Assembly (NCBI RefSeq): GCF_026274175.1
Contig: NZ_JAPHNL010000259.1
Location: 1-47,667 of the forward strand
Direction of reading: 5' to 3'
Origin: Streptomyces beihaiensis
GTDB taxonomy: Bacteria; Actinomycetota; Actinomycetes; Streptomycetales; Streptomycetaceae
Length of the DNA stretch: 47,667 nt
Part shown: positions 15,137 through 22,934 of the stretch, piece after piece
Layout: each line of letters starts with the position of its first letter
Position numbering within the stretch: position 1 is the stretch's first letter
Translations under genes and position numbers: made by a program
Notes under the pieces: generated by a model
Told to the model about the DNA's origin: nothing
What the model saw: only the letters and a program-made list of their open reading frames with translations
Database searches by the model: none

Positions 15137-16882
15137 TCACCGCAACCGCACCAGCGGCTTTGCCGGTGCCCGGTCCGTCTCCAGGACCCACACCTCGTTG
15201 CCGCCCTCCCGCAGCACCGGACCGGGCACATACAGCGACCGCTGCGGGCCCACCGACCAGTACCGGCCCAGACAGAACCCGTTGACCCACACGAACCCCC
15301 GCGTCCAGCCCGGCAGCTCAAGCGCCGCGTCCCCCGCCCCCGACACCTCGACCACGCCCCGGTACAACCCCGGCAGCCCGCCGCCCGGCGCCCCGCACGG
15401 CAGCGCCGCCACCGCCGCCGCGCCGAACACGTCCAGGCGCAGCCCCCGCGCCCGTACACCGTGCAGATACTGCCGCTCGTGCAGCAGCCCGCCCGTCACC
15501 CCCTTCGACTCGCCCTGCAGCGGCCCGTAGTTGACCCGCCCCAGCGACTCCACCCACAGCTCCACGCGCGCGTGCCCCGCCACAGGCTCCGCAAGACACG
15601 GCTGCTCCTCCGTGAGCACCCCGGCCCGCTCCCCGTCGACGTACACCACCGCGATGTCCCGCAGCCCCCGCGCCAGCAGCGGATACCGCCCGCGAGGACC
15701 GGGCACCGTCACCGCGTACCGCACCAGGCCACGGTCCACGTCCAGTTCCTCGAACGACGGCGGCACCGCGAACTCCCCCTCCGGCCCGCCCAGCGCCTCA
15801 AGCACCCCGCCCATGGCCGTGAACGACGACAACAGACCCGATGCCGGCGCCGCCAGCACCGGCGGCTGCTCCGGCACATCCGGCAGCGGCCCCCGCGCAT
15901 AGGGCGCCAGTACCTCCCGGAACCGCCAGAACTTCTCCGTCGGCCGCCCGAACTCGTCGACCGGCGCGTCATAGTCGTACGACGTCACGTCCGGCTCCAG
16001 CGGGCCGTCATGCAACGCGCCGCCCCGGTTCGCGCCCGCCCAGCCCGCGAAATTCGAACCGCCGTGCGCCATGTACAGGTTCACCGACGCACCGCACTCC
16101 AGGATCTCCGCAAGCGCCCGCGCCGCGTCCGCGGGCCGGCGCACCACCGGCTCGGCACCCCAGTGGTCGAACCAGCCGCACCAGAACTCCATGCACATCA
16201 GCGGCCCCTTCGGCCGGTGCCTGCGCAGCGTCTCGAAGCTCTCACGCGCGCGCGAGCCGAAATTCACCGTCGCCAGCACCCCCGGCACCGAACCACCCGA
16301 CAACATGTGATCTTCCGGCCCGTCCGCGGTGAACAGCTCCGCCGTCACACCGAGCCCCGCCAGCAGGTCCGCCAGAGCCCGCAGATAGCGGCCGTCCGAC
16401 CCGTAACTGCCGTACTCGTTCTCCACCTGCACCATGATCACCGGGCCGCCCCGGTCCACCTGCCGCTCCACCACGTACGGCATGAGCGCCCCGAACCAGC
16501 GCTCCACCGCCGCCAGGAACTCCTCGTCCCCCGTACGGATGCGCCTGCCCAGCGGGCCCGTCACCCAGTGCGGCAGCCCCCCGTTCTCCCACTCCGCGCA
16601 GACGTACGGGCCAGGACGCACGATCGCCCACATACCCGCGTCCCGCACCGCGTCCAGGAAACGCCCCACCATCGCCACGTCCCGCACCTCACCAGGACGC
16701 GGCTCGTGCAGATTCCACGGGACATACGTCTCCACACAGTTCAGGCCCATCGCCCGCAGCATGCCGAGCCGGTGCGCCCACTGCTCCTCATGCACCCGGA
16801 AATAGTGCAAGGCACCCGACAGCAGGCGCACCGGCGCCCCGTCCACCTCGAAATCGTCCTCGCCCACCCGGAAATCGGACAT
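15137..16882 (-). CDS. GH35 beta-galactosidase
   Basis: 581 residues from ATG 16882 with GAGGAG upstream. The family signature is clear: LLSGALHYFRVHEEQW near the N terminus, GPYVCAEWENGGLP, acid/base Glu156 in QVENEYGSYG, nucleophile Glu232 in MCMEFWCGWFDHWG, and MAHGGSNFAGW. C-terminal beta-sandwich domains end with GFVWVNGFCLGRYW. No signal peptide is visible, so it is probably intracellular and acts on disaccharide after uptake. Bacterial GH35 enzymes often cleave beta-1,3-linked galactose, which is the linkage in the disaccharide that GH101 releases, and the two genes converge and share an upstream element. Together they would convert core 1 O-glycan to galactose and GalNAc; no transporter or GalNAc catabolic gene is adjacent. 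Substrate preference is inferred. Confidence 0.92.
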   Translation of the reverse strand: MSDFRVGEDDFEVDGAPVRLLSGALHYFRVHEEQWAHRLGMLRAMGLNCVETYVPWNLHEPRPGEVRDVAMVGRFLDAVRDAGMWAIVRPGPYVCAEWENGGLPHWVTGPLGRRIRTGDEEFLAAVERWFGALMPYVVERQVDRGGPVIMVQVENEYGSYGSDGRYLRALADLLAGLGVTAELFTADGPEDHMLSGGSVPGVLATVNFGSRARESFETLRRHRPKGPLMCMEFWCGWFDHWGAEPVVRRPADAARALAEILECGASVNLYMAHGGSNFAGWAGANRGGALHDGPLEPDVTSYDYDAPVDEFGRPTEKFWRFREVLAPYARGPLPDVPEQPPVLAAPASGLLSSFTAMGGVLEALGGPEGEFAVPPSFEELDVDRGLVRYAVTVPGPRGRYPLLARGLRDIAVVYVDGERAGVLTEEQPCLAEPVAGHARVELWVESLGRVNYGPLQGESKGVTGGLLHERQYLHGVRARGLRLDVFGAAAVAALPCGAPGGGLPGLYRGVVEVSGAGDAALELPGWTRGFVWVNGFCLGRYWSVGPQRSLYVPGPVLREGGNEVWVLETDRAPAKPLVRLR

Positions 16883-16960
16883 CACGTGCTCCTCTTCACC
16901 TGAAGCGGCGCTCCACGCGCCCCCCTCACCCACACCCTCACCTCTGGCGGGCGACCCGGT

Positions 16961-16987
16961 CCATGGACAAAGATCGGCTGGTGTTGG
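16961..16987 (-). promoter_or_regulatory. Shared GH101/GH35 promoter element, copy 2
   Basis: On the minus strand this reads CCAACACC, one base, GCC, three bases, CTTTGTCCATGG, matching 11690-11717 except for one base less in the gap. It lies 78 bp upstream of the GH35 start and 39 bp upstream of the divergent AraC gene, so it could control both. It includes the 10-bp palindrome GTCCATGGAC (16959-16968). Confidence 0.7.
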
Positions 16988-17026
16988 ACGGGGGAGCCGG
17001 CCCACGAGCACCACGGGAGGGGACAA

Positions 17027-17914
17027 ATGTCCACATACCACACATGGATGCGGTACTTCACCCCCAGCCCCGTCCACCACCGCCTCGGCCTGGTCTGCCT
17101 CGGCGTCGGCCTCCAGCACGGCCTGCTGCCCCCCGTCGGACCCCGCACCCTCGGCCACCACGTCGCCGTCGTCATCACCGCCGGAAGCGGCTGGTACCAG
17201 CAGGACGACGGCCGCCGCACCCCCGTCACCGCCCCCGCACTCATCTGGCTCACCCCCGGCCGCTCCCACCACTACGCCGCCGACCCCGCCACCGGCTGGG
17301 ACGAATGCTTCGTCGACTTCACCGGACCCGCCACCACCACCTACACCGAACTCGGCTACATCCAGCCCGACCAGCCCGTCGTCCCCCTCTCCGACGCAGC
17401 ACAGCCCCGCGCCGCCGTCGGCCGCATCGCCCGCGCCGCACGCCGCGGCAACCCCCTCCTCGAAGTCGAGACCGGCGCCGCCGTCCACGAACTCCTCGTC
17501 GCCCTGCGCCGCGCCCGAGCCGACACCGCCCCCGACGGCGACCCCGTCCTCCAAGCCCTCGCCCGCGACGCCTTCCAGCCCCTGTCCGTCGCCGAACACG
17601 CCGCACGCCACGGCATGACCACCGCCGAACTGCGCACCGCCGTCCGCCGCGGCGCCGGCTGCAGCCCCAAGGACTACCTCCTCGGCATCCGCCTCGGCCG
17701 CGCCAAGGAACTCCTCGCCGCCACCGAACTGCCCGTCGCCGCCGTCGCCCGCCGCGTCGGCTACGACGACCCCGCCTACTTCTCCCGCCTGTTCACCCGC
17801 CGCGTCGGCACCCCACCCGTCCGCTTCCGCGAACAACAAGGCCGCGCCGTGCCCGGCGGATGGTCCGACCAGATCCCCGACCCCGACGACCCGCCCATGC
17901 TCCACGTAGGCTGA
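17027..17914 (+). CDS. AraC-family transcriptional regulator
   Basis: 295 residues, start ATG 17027 with GGGAGGGGAC at 17015-17023. An N-terminal cupin sensor domain (about residues 25-110, GHHVAVVITAGSGWYQQ and LTPGRSHHYAA) is followed by a C-terminal double helix-turn-helix (about 185-280) with GYDDPAYFSRLFTRRVGTPP, the AraC signature. This layout is typical of regulators of sugar-use genes that sense a mono- or disaccharide. It is divergent from the GH35 beta-galactosidase, with a 144-bp gap holding one copy of the shared element; the other copy precedes GH101. It is therefore the likely activator of this O-glycan locus, with galactose, GalNAc or Gal-beta-1,3-GalNAc as possible inducer (inference). 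Confidence 0.88.
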   Translation: MSTYHTWMRYFTPSPVHHRLGLVCLGVGLQHGLLPPVGPRTLGHHVAVVITAGSGWYQQDDGRRTPVTAPALIWLTPGRSHHYAADPATGWDECFVDFTGPATTTYTELGYIQPDQPVVPLSDAAQPRAAVGRIARAARRGNPLLEVETGAAVHELLVALRRARADTAPDGDPVLQALARDAFQPLSVAEHAARHGMTTAELRTAVRRGAGCSPKDYLLGIRLGRAKELLAATELPVAAVARRVGYDDPAYFSRLFTRRVGTPPVRFREQQGRAVPGGWSDQIPDPDDPPMLHVG

Positions 17915-17920
17915 TCCGCC

Positions 17921-18265
17921 ATGACCACCAGCACGCCCCACGAACAGCCGAACCGACACGAGACCGACCCGGCCGTACGCGCCGAACTCGGACGGCTGCG
18001 CGACAGCATCGACAACATCGACGCCGCCGTCGTCCACATGCTCGCCGAACGCTTCAAATGCACCCAGCAGGTCGGCCACCTCAAGGCCGCCCACGATCTG
18101 CCGCCCGCCGACCCAGCCCGCGAAGCCCGTCAGATCGAACGACTGCGCCAGCTCGCCGAGAACGCCAAACTCGACCCCGCCTTCGCCGAGAAACTCCTGA
18201 ACTTCATCATCAGCGAGGTCATCCGCCACCACGAGCAGATCGCCGAGCAGAACAGCAACCGCTGA
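17921..18265 (+). CDS. Chorismate mutase, AroQ class
   Basis: 114 residues. The AroQ helical fold is recognisable: ELGRLRDSIDNIDAAVVHML then AERFKCTQQVGHLKAAHDLP, PAREARQIERLRQLA and FAEKLLNFIISEVIRHHEQIA, containing the expected Arg, Lys and Gln/Glu positions for chorismate binding. It converts chorismate to prephenate for Phe/Tyr synthesis in the cytoplasm. It starts 6 bp after the AraC stop but has no Shine-Dalgarno; TAGGCT (17907-17912), 8 bp before the ATG and overlapping the AraC stop, could be a -10 for a nearly leaderless transcript, so it may not depend on the AraC promoter. No signal peptide is present, unlike the secreted AroQ forms. Confidence 0.9.
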   Translation: MTTSTPHEQPNRHETDPAVRAELGRLRDSIDNIDAAVVHMLAERFKCTQQVGHLKAAHDLPPADPAREARQIERLRQLAENAKLDPAFAEKLLNFIISEVIRHHEQIAEQNSNR

Positions 18266-18297
18266 CCGATGTCAGTGGCATGCGGCAGCATGTCCTC

Positions 18298-20793
18298 ATG
18301 CCCGTACTGACGCGCGACGAAGCGCAGACCCGAGCCAAACTCCTCGACGTCCGGCACTACAGTGTCCACCTCGACCTGACCCGCGGCGCCGACACCTTCG
18401 ACTCCCGCACCGTCATCAGGTTCGCCGCGCACACCACCGCGGACACCTTCGTCGAGGTCAAACCCGCCGAGCTGCGCTCCGTCACCCTCGACGGGCACCC
18501 CCTGGACCCCGCGGCCCTCGACGACAACCGACTGCCGCTGCCCGGCCTGACCGAGGGCGAGCACGAGCTGGTCGTCGACGCCGCCATGCGCTACTCGCAC
18601 ACCGGCGAAGGCATGCACCGCTTCACCGACCCCACCGACGGCGAGACCTACGCGTACACGCAGCTGTTCATGGAAGACGTCCAGCGCGTCTTCGCCGCCT
18701 TCGACCAGCCCGATCTCAAGGCCGCCTTCGACGTCACCGTCACCGCCCCCGACGGCTGGACCGTCCTCGCCAACGGCATCACCGAACACCTGGGCGACGG
18801 CACCTGGCGCGCCGCCACCACCCCGCCCCTGCCCACCTACCTCGTCGCCGTCGCCGCGGGCCCCTGGCACTCCGTCCGCACCGAACACCGCGGCCTCCCC
18901 TTCGGCCTGCACTGCCGCCGCTCCCTCGCACCCCACCTCGACGCCGACGCCGACGAACTCCTCGCCATCACACGCGCGTGCTTCGACCGCTACCACGAGA
19001 AATTCACCGAGCCCTACCCCTTCGACTCCTACGACCAGGCGTTCGTCCCCGAATTCAACGCCGGAGCCATGGAGAACCCCGGACTCGTCACCTTCCGCGA
19101 CGAATTCGTCTACCGCTCCGCCGTCACCGACACCGAACGACAGACCCGCGCCATGGTCATCTCCCACGAAATGGCCCACATGTGGTTCGGCGACCTCGTC
19201 ACCCTCGCCTGGTGGGACGACATCTGGCTCAACGAGTCGTTCGCCGAATACATGGGCTACCAGACCCTCACCGAAGCAACCCGCTTCACCGACACCTGGG
19301 TCGACTTCGGCATCGTCCGCAAAGCCTGGGGCTACGACGCCGACCAACGCCCCACCACCCATCCCGTGGCCCCCGAAGCCGTCGACAACACCGCCGACGC
19401 GCTCCTCAACTTCGACGGCATCTCCTACGCCAAGGGCGCCAGCGCCCTGCGCCAACTCGTCACCTGGCTCGGCGAGAAGAACTTCCTCGCGGGCATCAAC
19501 ACCCACTTCGCCCGCCACAAGTTCGCCAACGCCACCCTCGCCGACTTCATCGACTCCCTCGCCCACCACACCGACCGCGACGTCCACGCCTGGGCCCACG
19601 CCTGGCTGCGCACCACCGGCGTCGACACCCTCACCACCCGCGTCACCGAGACCGACGACGGCTGGACCCTCGCCGTCGACCACGCGGGCACCCGCCCCCA
19701 CCGCCTCACCGTCGGCCTCTACGACCTCGACGCCTCCGACGGCCACGCCCTGGCACTCCGCGAGAACCTCGACATCGACGTGCCCGCACCCGGCGAACCC
19801 CTGGCGTTCCGCGGACCGCGCCCCGCCCTGATCGTCCCCAACGACCAGGACCTCACCTACGCCAAGATCCGCCTGGACACCCCATCGGAAGAAGCCACCG
19901 TACGCGGCATCTCCCGCGTCCCCGGACCCCTCACCCGCGCCGTCCTGTGGAACACCCTGCGCGACATGGTCCGCGACGGCCAGCTCGAACCCGCCGCCTA
20001 CCTGGAGGCCGTCGCCGCACACCTCCCCGAGGAGACCGACCTCGCCATCGTGCAGGGCGTCCTCACCTTCGCCCGCACCCAGGCCGCCGACCGCTACACC
20101 GCCCCCGCCGACCGGCCCGCCGCCCTCACCCGCCTCACCGCCCTGTGCGAAGACCTCATCCGCCGCACCGAGGACGGCAGCGCACCCGGCCTCCGCCTCA
20201 CCGCCGTACGCCACTTCATCGACACCGCACAACACCCCGACGTCATCCGCGGCTGGTACGACACCGGCGCCGTACCCGGCGGACCCGAACTCGACCCCGA
20301 ACTGCGCTGGCGGATCCTCGGCCGGCTCAGCGTCCTCGGCGCCGTCGACGACGTCGTCATCGACGCCGAACTCGTCCACGACCCCAGCGCCACCGGGCAG
20401 GAAGGCGCCGCCCGCTGCCGCGCCGCCCTGCCCGACCCCCAGACCAAACAAGCCGCATGGGCCGCCCTGTTCACCACCGACCCCGACCGCGACCTCTCCA
20501 ACTACCTGTTCACCGCCACCGCCCAAGGCTTCTGGCAGCCCGAACAGACGGACCTCCTGCGCGACTACGTCCCCCGTTACTTCACCGGCGCCACAGCCCT
20601 CGCCGCGCGCCGCGGCCCCGCCATCGCCGAAGCGGCAGGCCGCCACGCCTTCCCCGCCTACGCCATCGACACCGACACACTCCACCTGGGCGAGCAAAGC
20701 CTCACGCACCCCACCCTCATCCCGGCCCTCCGCCGCAAACTCACCGACCAGCTCGACGACCTGGCCCGCGCGCTGCGGGTCAGGCAGCACTGA
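18298..20793 (+). CDS. pepN: Aminopeptidase N (M1 family)
   Basis: 831 residues from ATG 18298 (MPVLTRDEAQTRAKLLDV); another in-frame ATG at 18280 would add six residues, and neither has a clear ribosome site. M1 domains in order: N-terminal beta saddle, catalytic thermolysin-like domain with GAMENPGLVTFRDE (exopeptidase motif) and the zinc site His290-Glu291-x-x-His294 with Glu313 in LNESFAEY, then the ERAP1-like helical C-terminal domain. It removes N-terminal residues from peptides in the cytoplasm. The length matches actinobacterial PepN. It stands 32 bp after chorismate mutase and ends at a strong hairpin (20932-20964). Confidence 0.93.
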   Translation: MPVLTRDEAQTRAKLLDVRHYSVHLDLTRGADTFDSRTVIRFAAHTTADTFVEVKPAELRSVTLDGHPLDPAALDDNRLPLPGLTEGEHELVVDAAMRYSHTGEGMHRFTDPTDGETYAYTQLFMEDVQRVFAAFDQPDLKAAFDVTVTAPDGWTVLANGITEHLGDGTWRAATTPPLPTYLVAVAAGPWHSVRTEHRGLPFGLHCRRSLAPHLDADADELLAITRACFDRYHEKFTEPYPFDSYDQAFVPEFNAGAMENPGLVTFRDEFVYRSAVTDTERQTRAMVISHEMAHMWFGDLVTLAWWDDIWLNESFAEYMGYQTLTEATRFTDTWVDFGIVRKAWGYDADQRPTTHPVAPEAVDNTADALLNFDGISYAKGASALRQLVTWLGEKNFLAGINTHFARHKFANATLADFIDSLAHHTDRDVHAWAHAWLRTTGVDTLTTRVTETDDGWTLAVDHAGTRPHRLTVGLYDLDASDGHALALRENLDIDVPAPGEPLAFRGPRPALIVPNDQDLTYAKIRLDTPSEEATVRGISRVPGPLTRAVLWNTLRDMVRDGQLEPAAYLEAVAAHLPEETDLAIVQGVLTFARTQAADRYTAPADRPAALTRLTALCEDLIRRTEDGSAPGLRLTAVRHFIDTAQHPDVIRGWYDTGAVPGGPELDPELRWRILGRLSVLGAVDDVVIDAELVHDPSATGQEGAARCRAALPDPQTKQAAWAALFTTDPDRDLSNYLFTATAQGFWQPEQTDLLRDYVPRYFTGATALAARRGPAIAEAAGRHAFPAYAIDTDTLHLGEQSLTHPTLIPALRRKLTDQLDDLARALRVRQH

Positions 20794-20931
20794 GGCCGTC
20801 CGGTGGATCTTGTCGGGGTCGCGGGCCCCGGCACGCGGCCCCGCCCGCACCGATCGGCACGGCAGACAGAATCCGACCTGATCCACCGGACAGCGCGCAT
20901 GGCCACCCGCCGCCGAGCGGGGCCACCCGCC

Positions 20932-20964
20932 CCGCTTCCCGGCCGGCACCCCGCCGGGAAGCGG
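20932..20964. terminator. Hairpin terminator between convergent pepN and aldo/keto reductase genes
   Basis: A perfect 12-bp stem, CCGCTTCCCGGC (20932-20943) and GCCGGGAAGCGG (20953-20964), with a 9-base loop, lies directly against the reductase stop codon. There is no T-tract, as is common in Streptomyces. It can serve both strands. Confidence 0.75.
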
Positions 20965-21990
20965 CTACCCCTCCCGCGCCGCCGACGTCAAGGACATGTC
21001 CGCATACCGTTCCCCCGCCACCTGACCGGCGATCGGCTCCAGCACCGCCAACTCGTCCGCGGACAACGTGATCCTCGTGGCCGCCGCGTTCTCCAGCAGA
21101 CGGCTCCGCTTACGCGTACCCGGGATCGGCACCACCGCCAGACCATGCACCTCCGCTCGCTGCTGCAGCCAGGCCAGCGCGATCTGCGCCGTCGTCGCCC
21201 CACGCTCCGCCGCCATCGCACGCATAGGCTCAAGCAGCGCCGCGTTCACCCTCGCGTTCTCACCCGAGAACCGCGGCATCGACCGACGGAAATCAGCACC
21301 CGACAACTGGGCACTCGCGTCACTGAACGCCCCCGTCAAAAAGCCACGCCCCAGCGGCGAGTACGGCACGAACGCCACTCCCAACTCCGCCGCCGCACCC
21401 ACCGCGCTGCGCTCCACATCCCGGCTGAACACCGACCACTCCGTCTGCAACGCCGCGATCGGATGCACCGCGTACGCCTCCCGCAGCTCCGCACCCGTCA
21501 CCTCACTCAGCCCCAGATGCTTCACCTTCCCCTCCCGCACCAACTCCGCCATCGCGCCGACCGAGTCGGCCAACGGCACGGACGGATCCCGGCGGTGCAT
21601 GTAGTACAGATCGATGACGTCCACGCCCAGCCGCCGCAGACTCGCCTCCACGGCCCGCTTGATATACCCGGGGTCATTGCGGATCGCCCGGTACGACGGA
21701 TCATCGGCCCGGTACTCGATCCCGAACTTCGTGGCCAGCGTGATCTCGTCCCGATGCGCGGCCACGAACGGCGCCAGAAACTCCTCATTGGCTCCCACGC
21801 CATACATGTCCGCCGTGTCGATCAGCGTCACCCCCGCCTCGACCGTCGCCTCCAGCGTCTCCCGCGCCGCCGCCACATCCGTCTCCCCGTACGCGGCACT
21901 GATCCCCATGGCACCGAAACCCTGCACCCCCACCAGCGGACCGCCGTCGCCCAGCTCCACCGTCCGGATCTTCTCCACCACCGCGCTCAT
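20965..21990 (-). CDS. Aldo/keto reductase
   Basis: 341 residues from ATG 21990, which has GGAGG 5 bp upstream; a second start at 22053, with its own GGAGG at the same spacing, would add 21 residues made of a 7-residue repeat. The TIM-barrel reductase shows QGFGAMGISAAYGETD, the catalytic Asp/Tyr segment LIDTADMYGVGANEE, Lys in LATKFG, YYMHRRDPSVPL and the C-terminal NADPH-binding VVPIPGTRKRSRLLEN. These enzymes reduce aldehydes and ketones with NADPH, often as stress or detoxification functions. The gene follows a MerR regulator on the same strand (gap 51-114 bp depending on start), an arrangement common for MerR-controlled reductases. Confidence 0.88.
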   Translation of the reverse strand: MSAVVEKIRTVELGDGGPLVGVQGFGAMGISAAYGETDVAAARETLEATVEAGVTLIDTADMYGVGANEEFLAPFVAAHRDEITLATKFGIEYRADDPSYRAIRNDPGYIKRAVEASLRRLGVDVIDLYYMHRRDPSVPLADSVGAMAELVREGKVKHLGLSEVTGAELREAYAVHPIAALQTEWSVFSRDVERSAVGAAAELGVAFVPYSPLGRGFLTGAFSDASAQLSGADFRRSMPRFSGENARVNAALLEPMRAMAAERGATTAQIALAWLQQRAEVHGLAVVPIPGTRKRSRLLENAAATRITLSADELAVLEPIAGQVAGERYADMSLTSAAREG

Positions 21991-22053
21991 CCCAGCCTCC
22001 AATCCCGTCACTCCAGCCTCCATGCCCGTCACTCCCGCCTGCACGCCGCTCAT
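21991..22053 (-). repeat. 21-bp repeat carrying duplicated ribosome site/start signals before the aldo/keto reductase
   Basis: On the minus strand, three related 21-bp units encode VQAGVTG, MEAGVTG and LEAGMSA. GGAGGCTGG is duplicated, and two ATGAGC starts 63 bp apart (22053 and 21990) each have GGAGG 5 bp upstream. The reading frame is kept because the unit is a multiple of 3. Confidence 0.8.
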
Positions 22054-22104
22054 CCCTGCCTCCCCGCCTCCGTGTCATCCGCGCCCATGCCACTCATGGC
22101 CACT

Positions 22105-22629
22105 TCACGCACCCTCTGACACCTCCGCCGACGCCCCTTCCGACGCCCCGTCCGGCATCTCCTCGGACGCCTCCCGTGGCACCCGGCCGACACCACCCGC
22201 ATAGAACTCGATCTTCGTGTCGATGACAGAGAGCGCACTCCGCAACTCCGCGATACGCCCCAGCACATCGCGCCGCGTCCGCTCCAGAATCTCCCGCCGC
22301 TCGTCGTACGACTCCGCGCCCAGATGCACCAGAGCCGCGAACCGCACCATCTCCGCGACCGGCATCCCCGTGAGACGCAACGCCGTCACACAGCTCAGCC
22401 ACTCCACATCGCGGTCACTGAACACCCGCCGCCCCGTGTGCGTCCGTTCCACCGCGGGCAGCACACCGATCTCCTCGTACCAGCGCAACGTCGGCGCACT
22501 CAACCCCGTGAGAACCGACACCTCACTGATCGTGAAAGGCCCCTGGTGGGCCGATGCCGACATCGACTGTGGCCGGGACTCTGGCCGTGACTGTGGCCTT
22601 GGCTCGGAACCGCTCTCGATCACCGTCAT
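22105..22629 (-). CDS. MerR-family transcriptional regulator
   Basis: 174 residues from ATG 22629, the last plausible start before the conserved domain. After a low-complexity leader (EPRPQSRPESRPQS), the winged helix begins FTISEVSVLTGLSAPTLRWYEEIGVLPAVERT, followed by FSDRDVEWLSCVTALRLTGM and a coiled-coil dimerisation helix to about residue 150. The C terminus is again repetitive (EMPDGASEGASAEVSEGA). There is no metal-binding Cys set, so a metal sensor is unlikely; relatives often respond to electrophiles or other stress and control an adjacent reductase. A perfect dyad in its own promoter (22648-22663) is the probable operator, and the aldo/keto reductase downstream the probable target. 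Confidence 0.87.
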   Translation of the reverse strand: MTVIESGSEPRPQSRPESRPQSMSASAHQGPFTISEVSVLTGLSAPTLRWYEEIGVLPAVERTHTGRRVFSDRDVEWLSCVTALRLTGMPVAEMVRFAALVHLGAESYDERREILERTRRDVLGRIAELRSALSVIDTKIEFYAGGVGRVPREASEEMPDGASEGASAEVSEGA

Positions 22630-22647
22630 GCCCCACACGCTATGAGG

Positions 22648-22663
22648 TTCAAGCGCACTTGAA
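22648..22663. promoter_or_regulatory. Perfect dyad, probable MerR operator, in the 22630-22934 gap
   Basis: TTCAAG-CGCA-CTTGAA is centred about 27 bp upstream of the MerR start. A TTGCTT overlaps its distal arm and CATAGC follows on the minus strand, giving the stretched promoter with an internal dyad that MerR proteins act on. The rest of the 305-bp gap towards the decarboxylase gene shows no iron-box-like palindrome and no gene; just before the decarboxylase start the motif CCCGAAGGA occurs twice in tandem. Confidence 0.65.
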
Positions 22664-22934
22664 GCAAGCCCCCAGGTGCGCTGTCCGGCGAATCCCGTCG
22701 AAGTCACAGGGCCCGGCGTACGCGCCCACGCCACATCAAGGGCGGGACGGCGCGTGGGGGAGCCCCGGGGAGCCCCTACAGCGTCCGCCCCCGCCCCGCA
22801 CCGACCAATACCCCTTTCGGGTCTCCTTCGTTGGTACATCAGGCACACCACCCCGCCGACGCCCAGGCTGGTGAACCACAGCCGAACAGGCACCACACAC
22901 CCCGGCACGCTCCCGAAGGACCCGAAGGACCCGC

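Noticed and set aside
15137-18232. GH35 protein extended to 1031 residues
   Set aside because: The extra 450 residues run antisense to the AraC and chorismate mutase genes and are low complexity; ATG 16882 has a ribosome site and begins the conserved domain.
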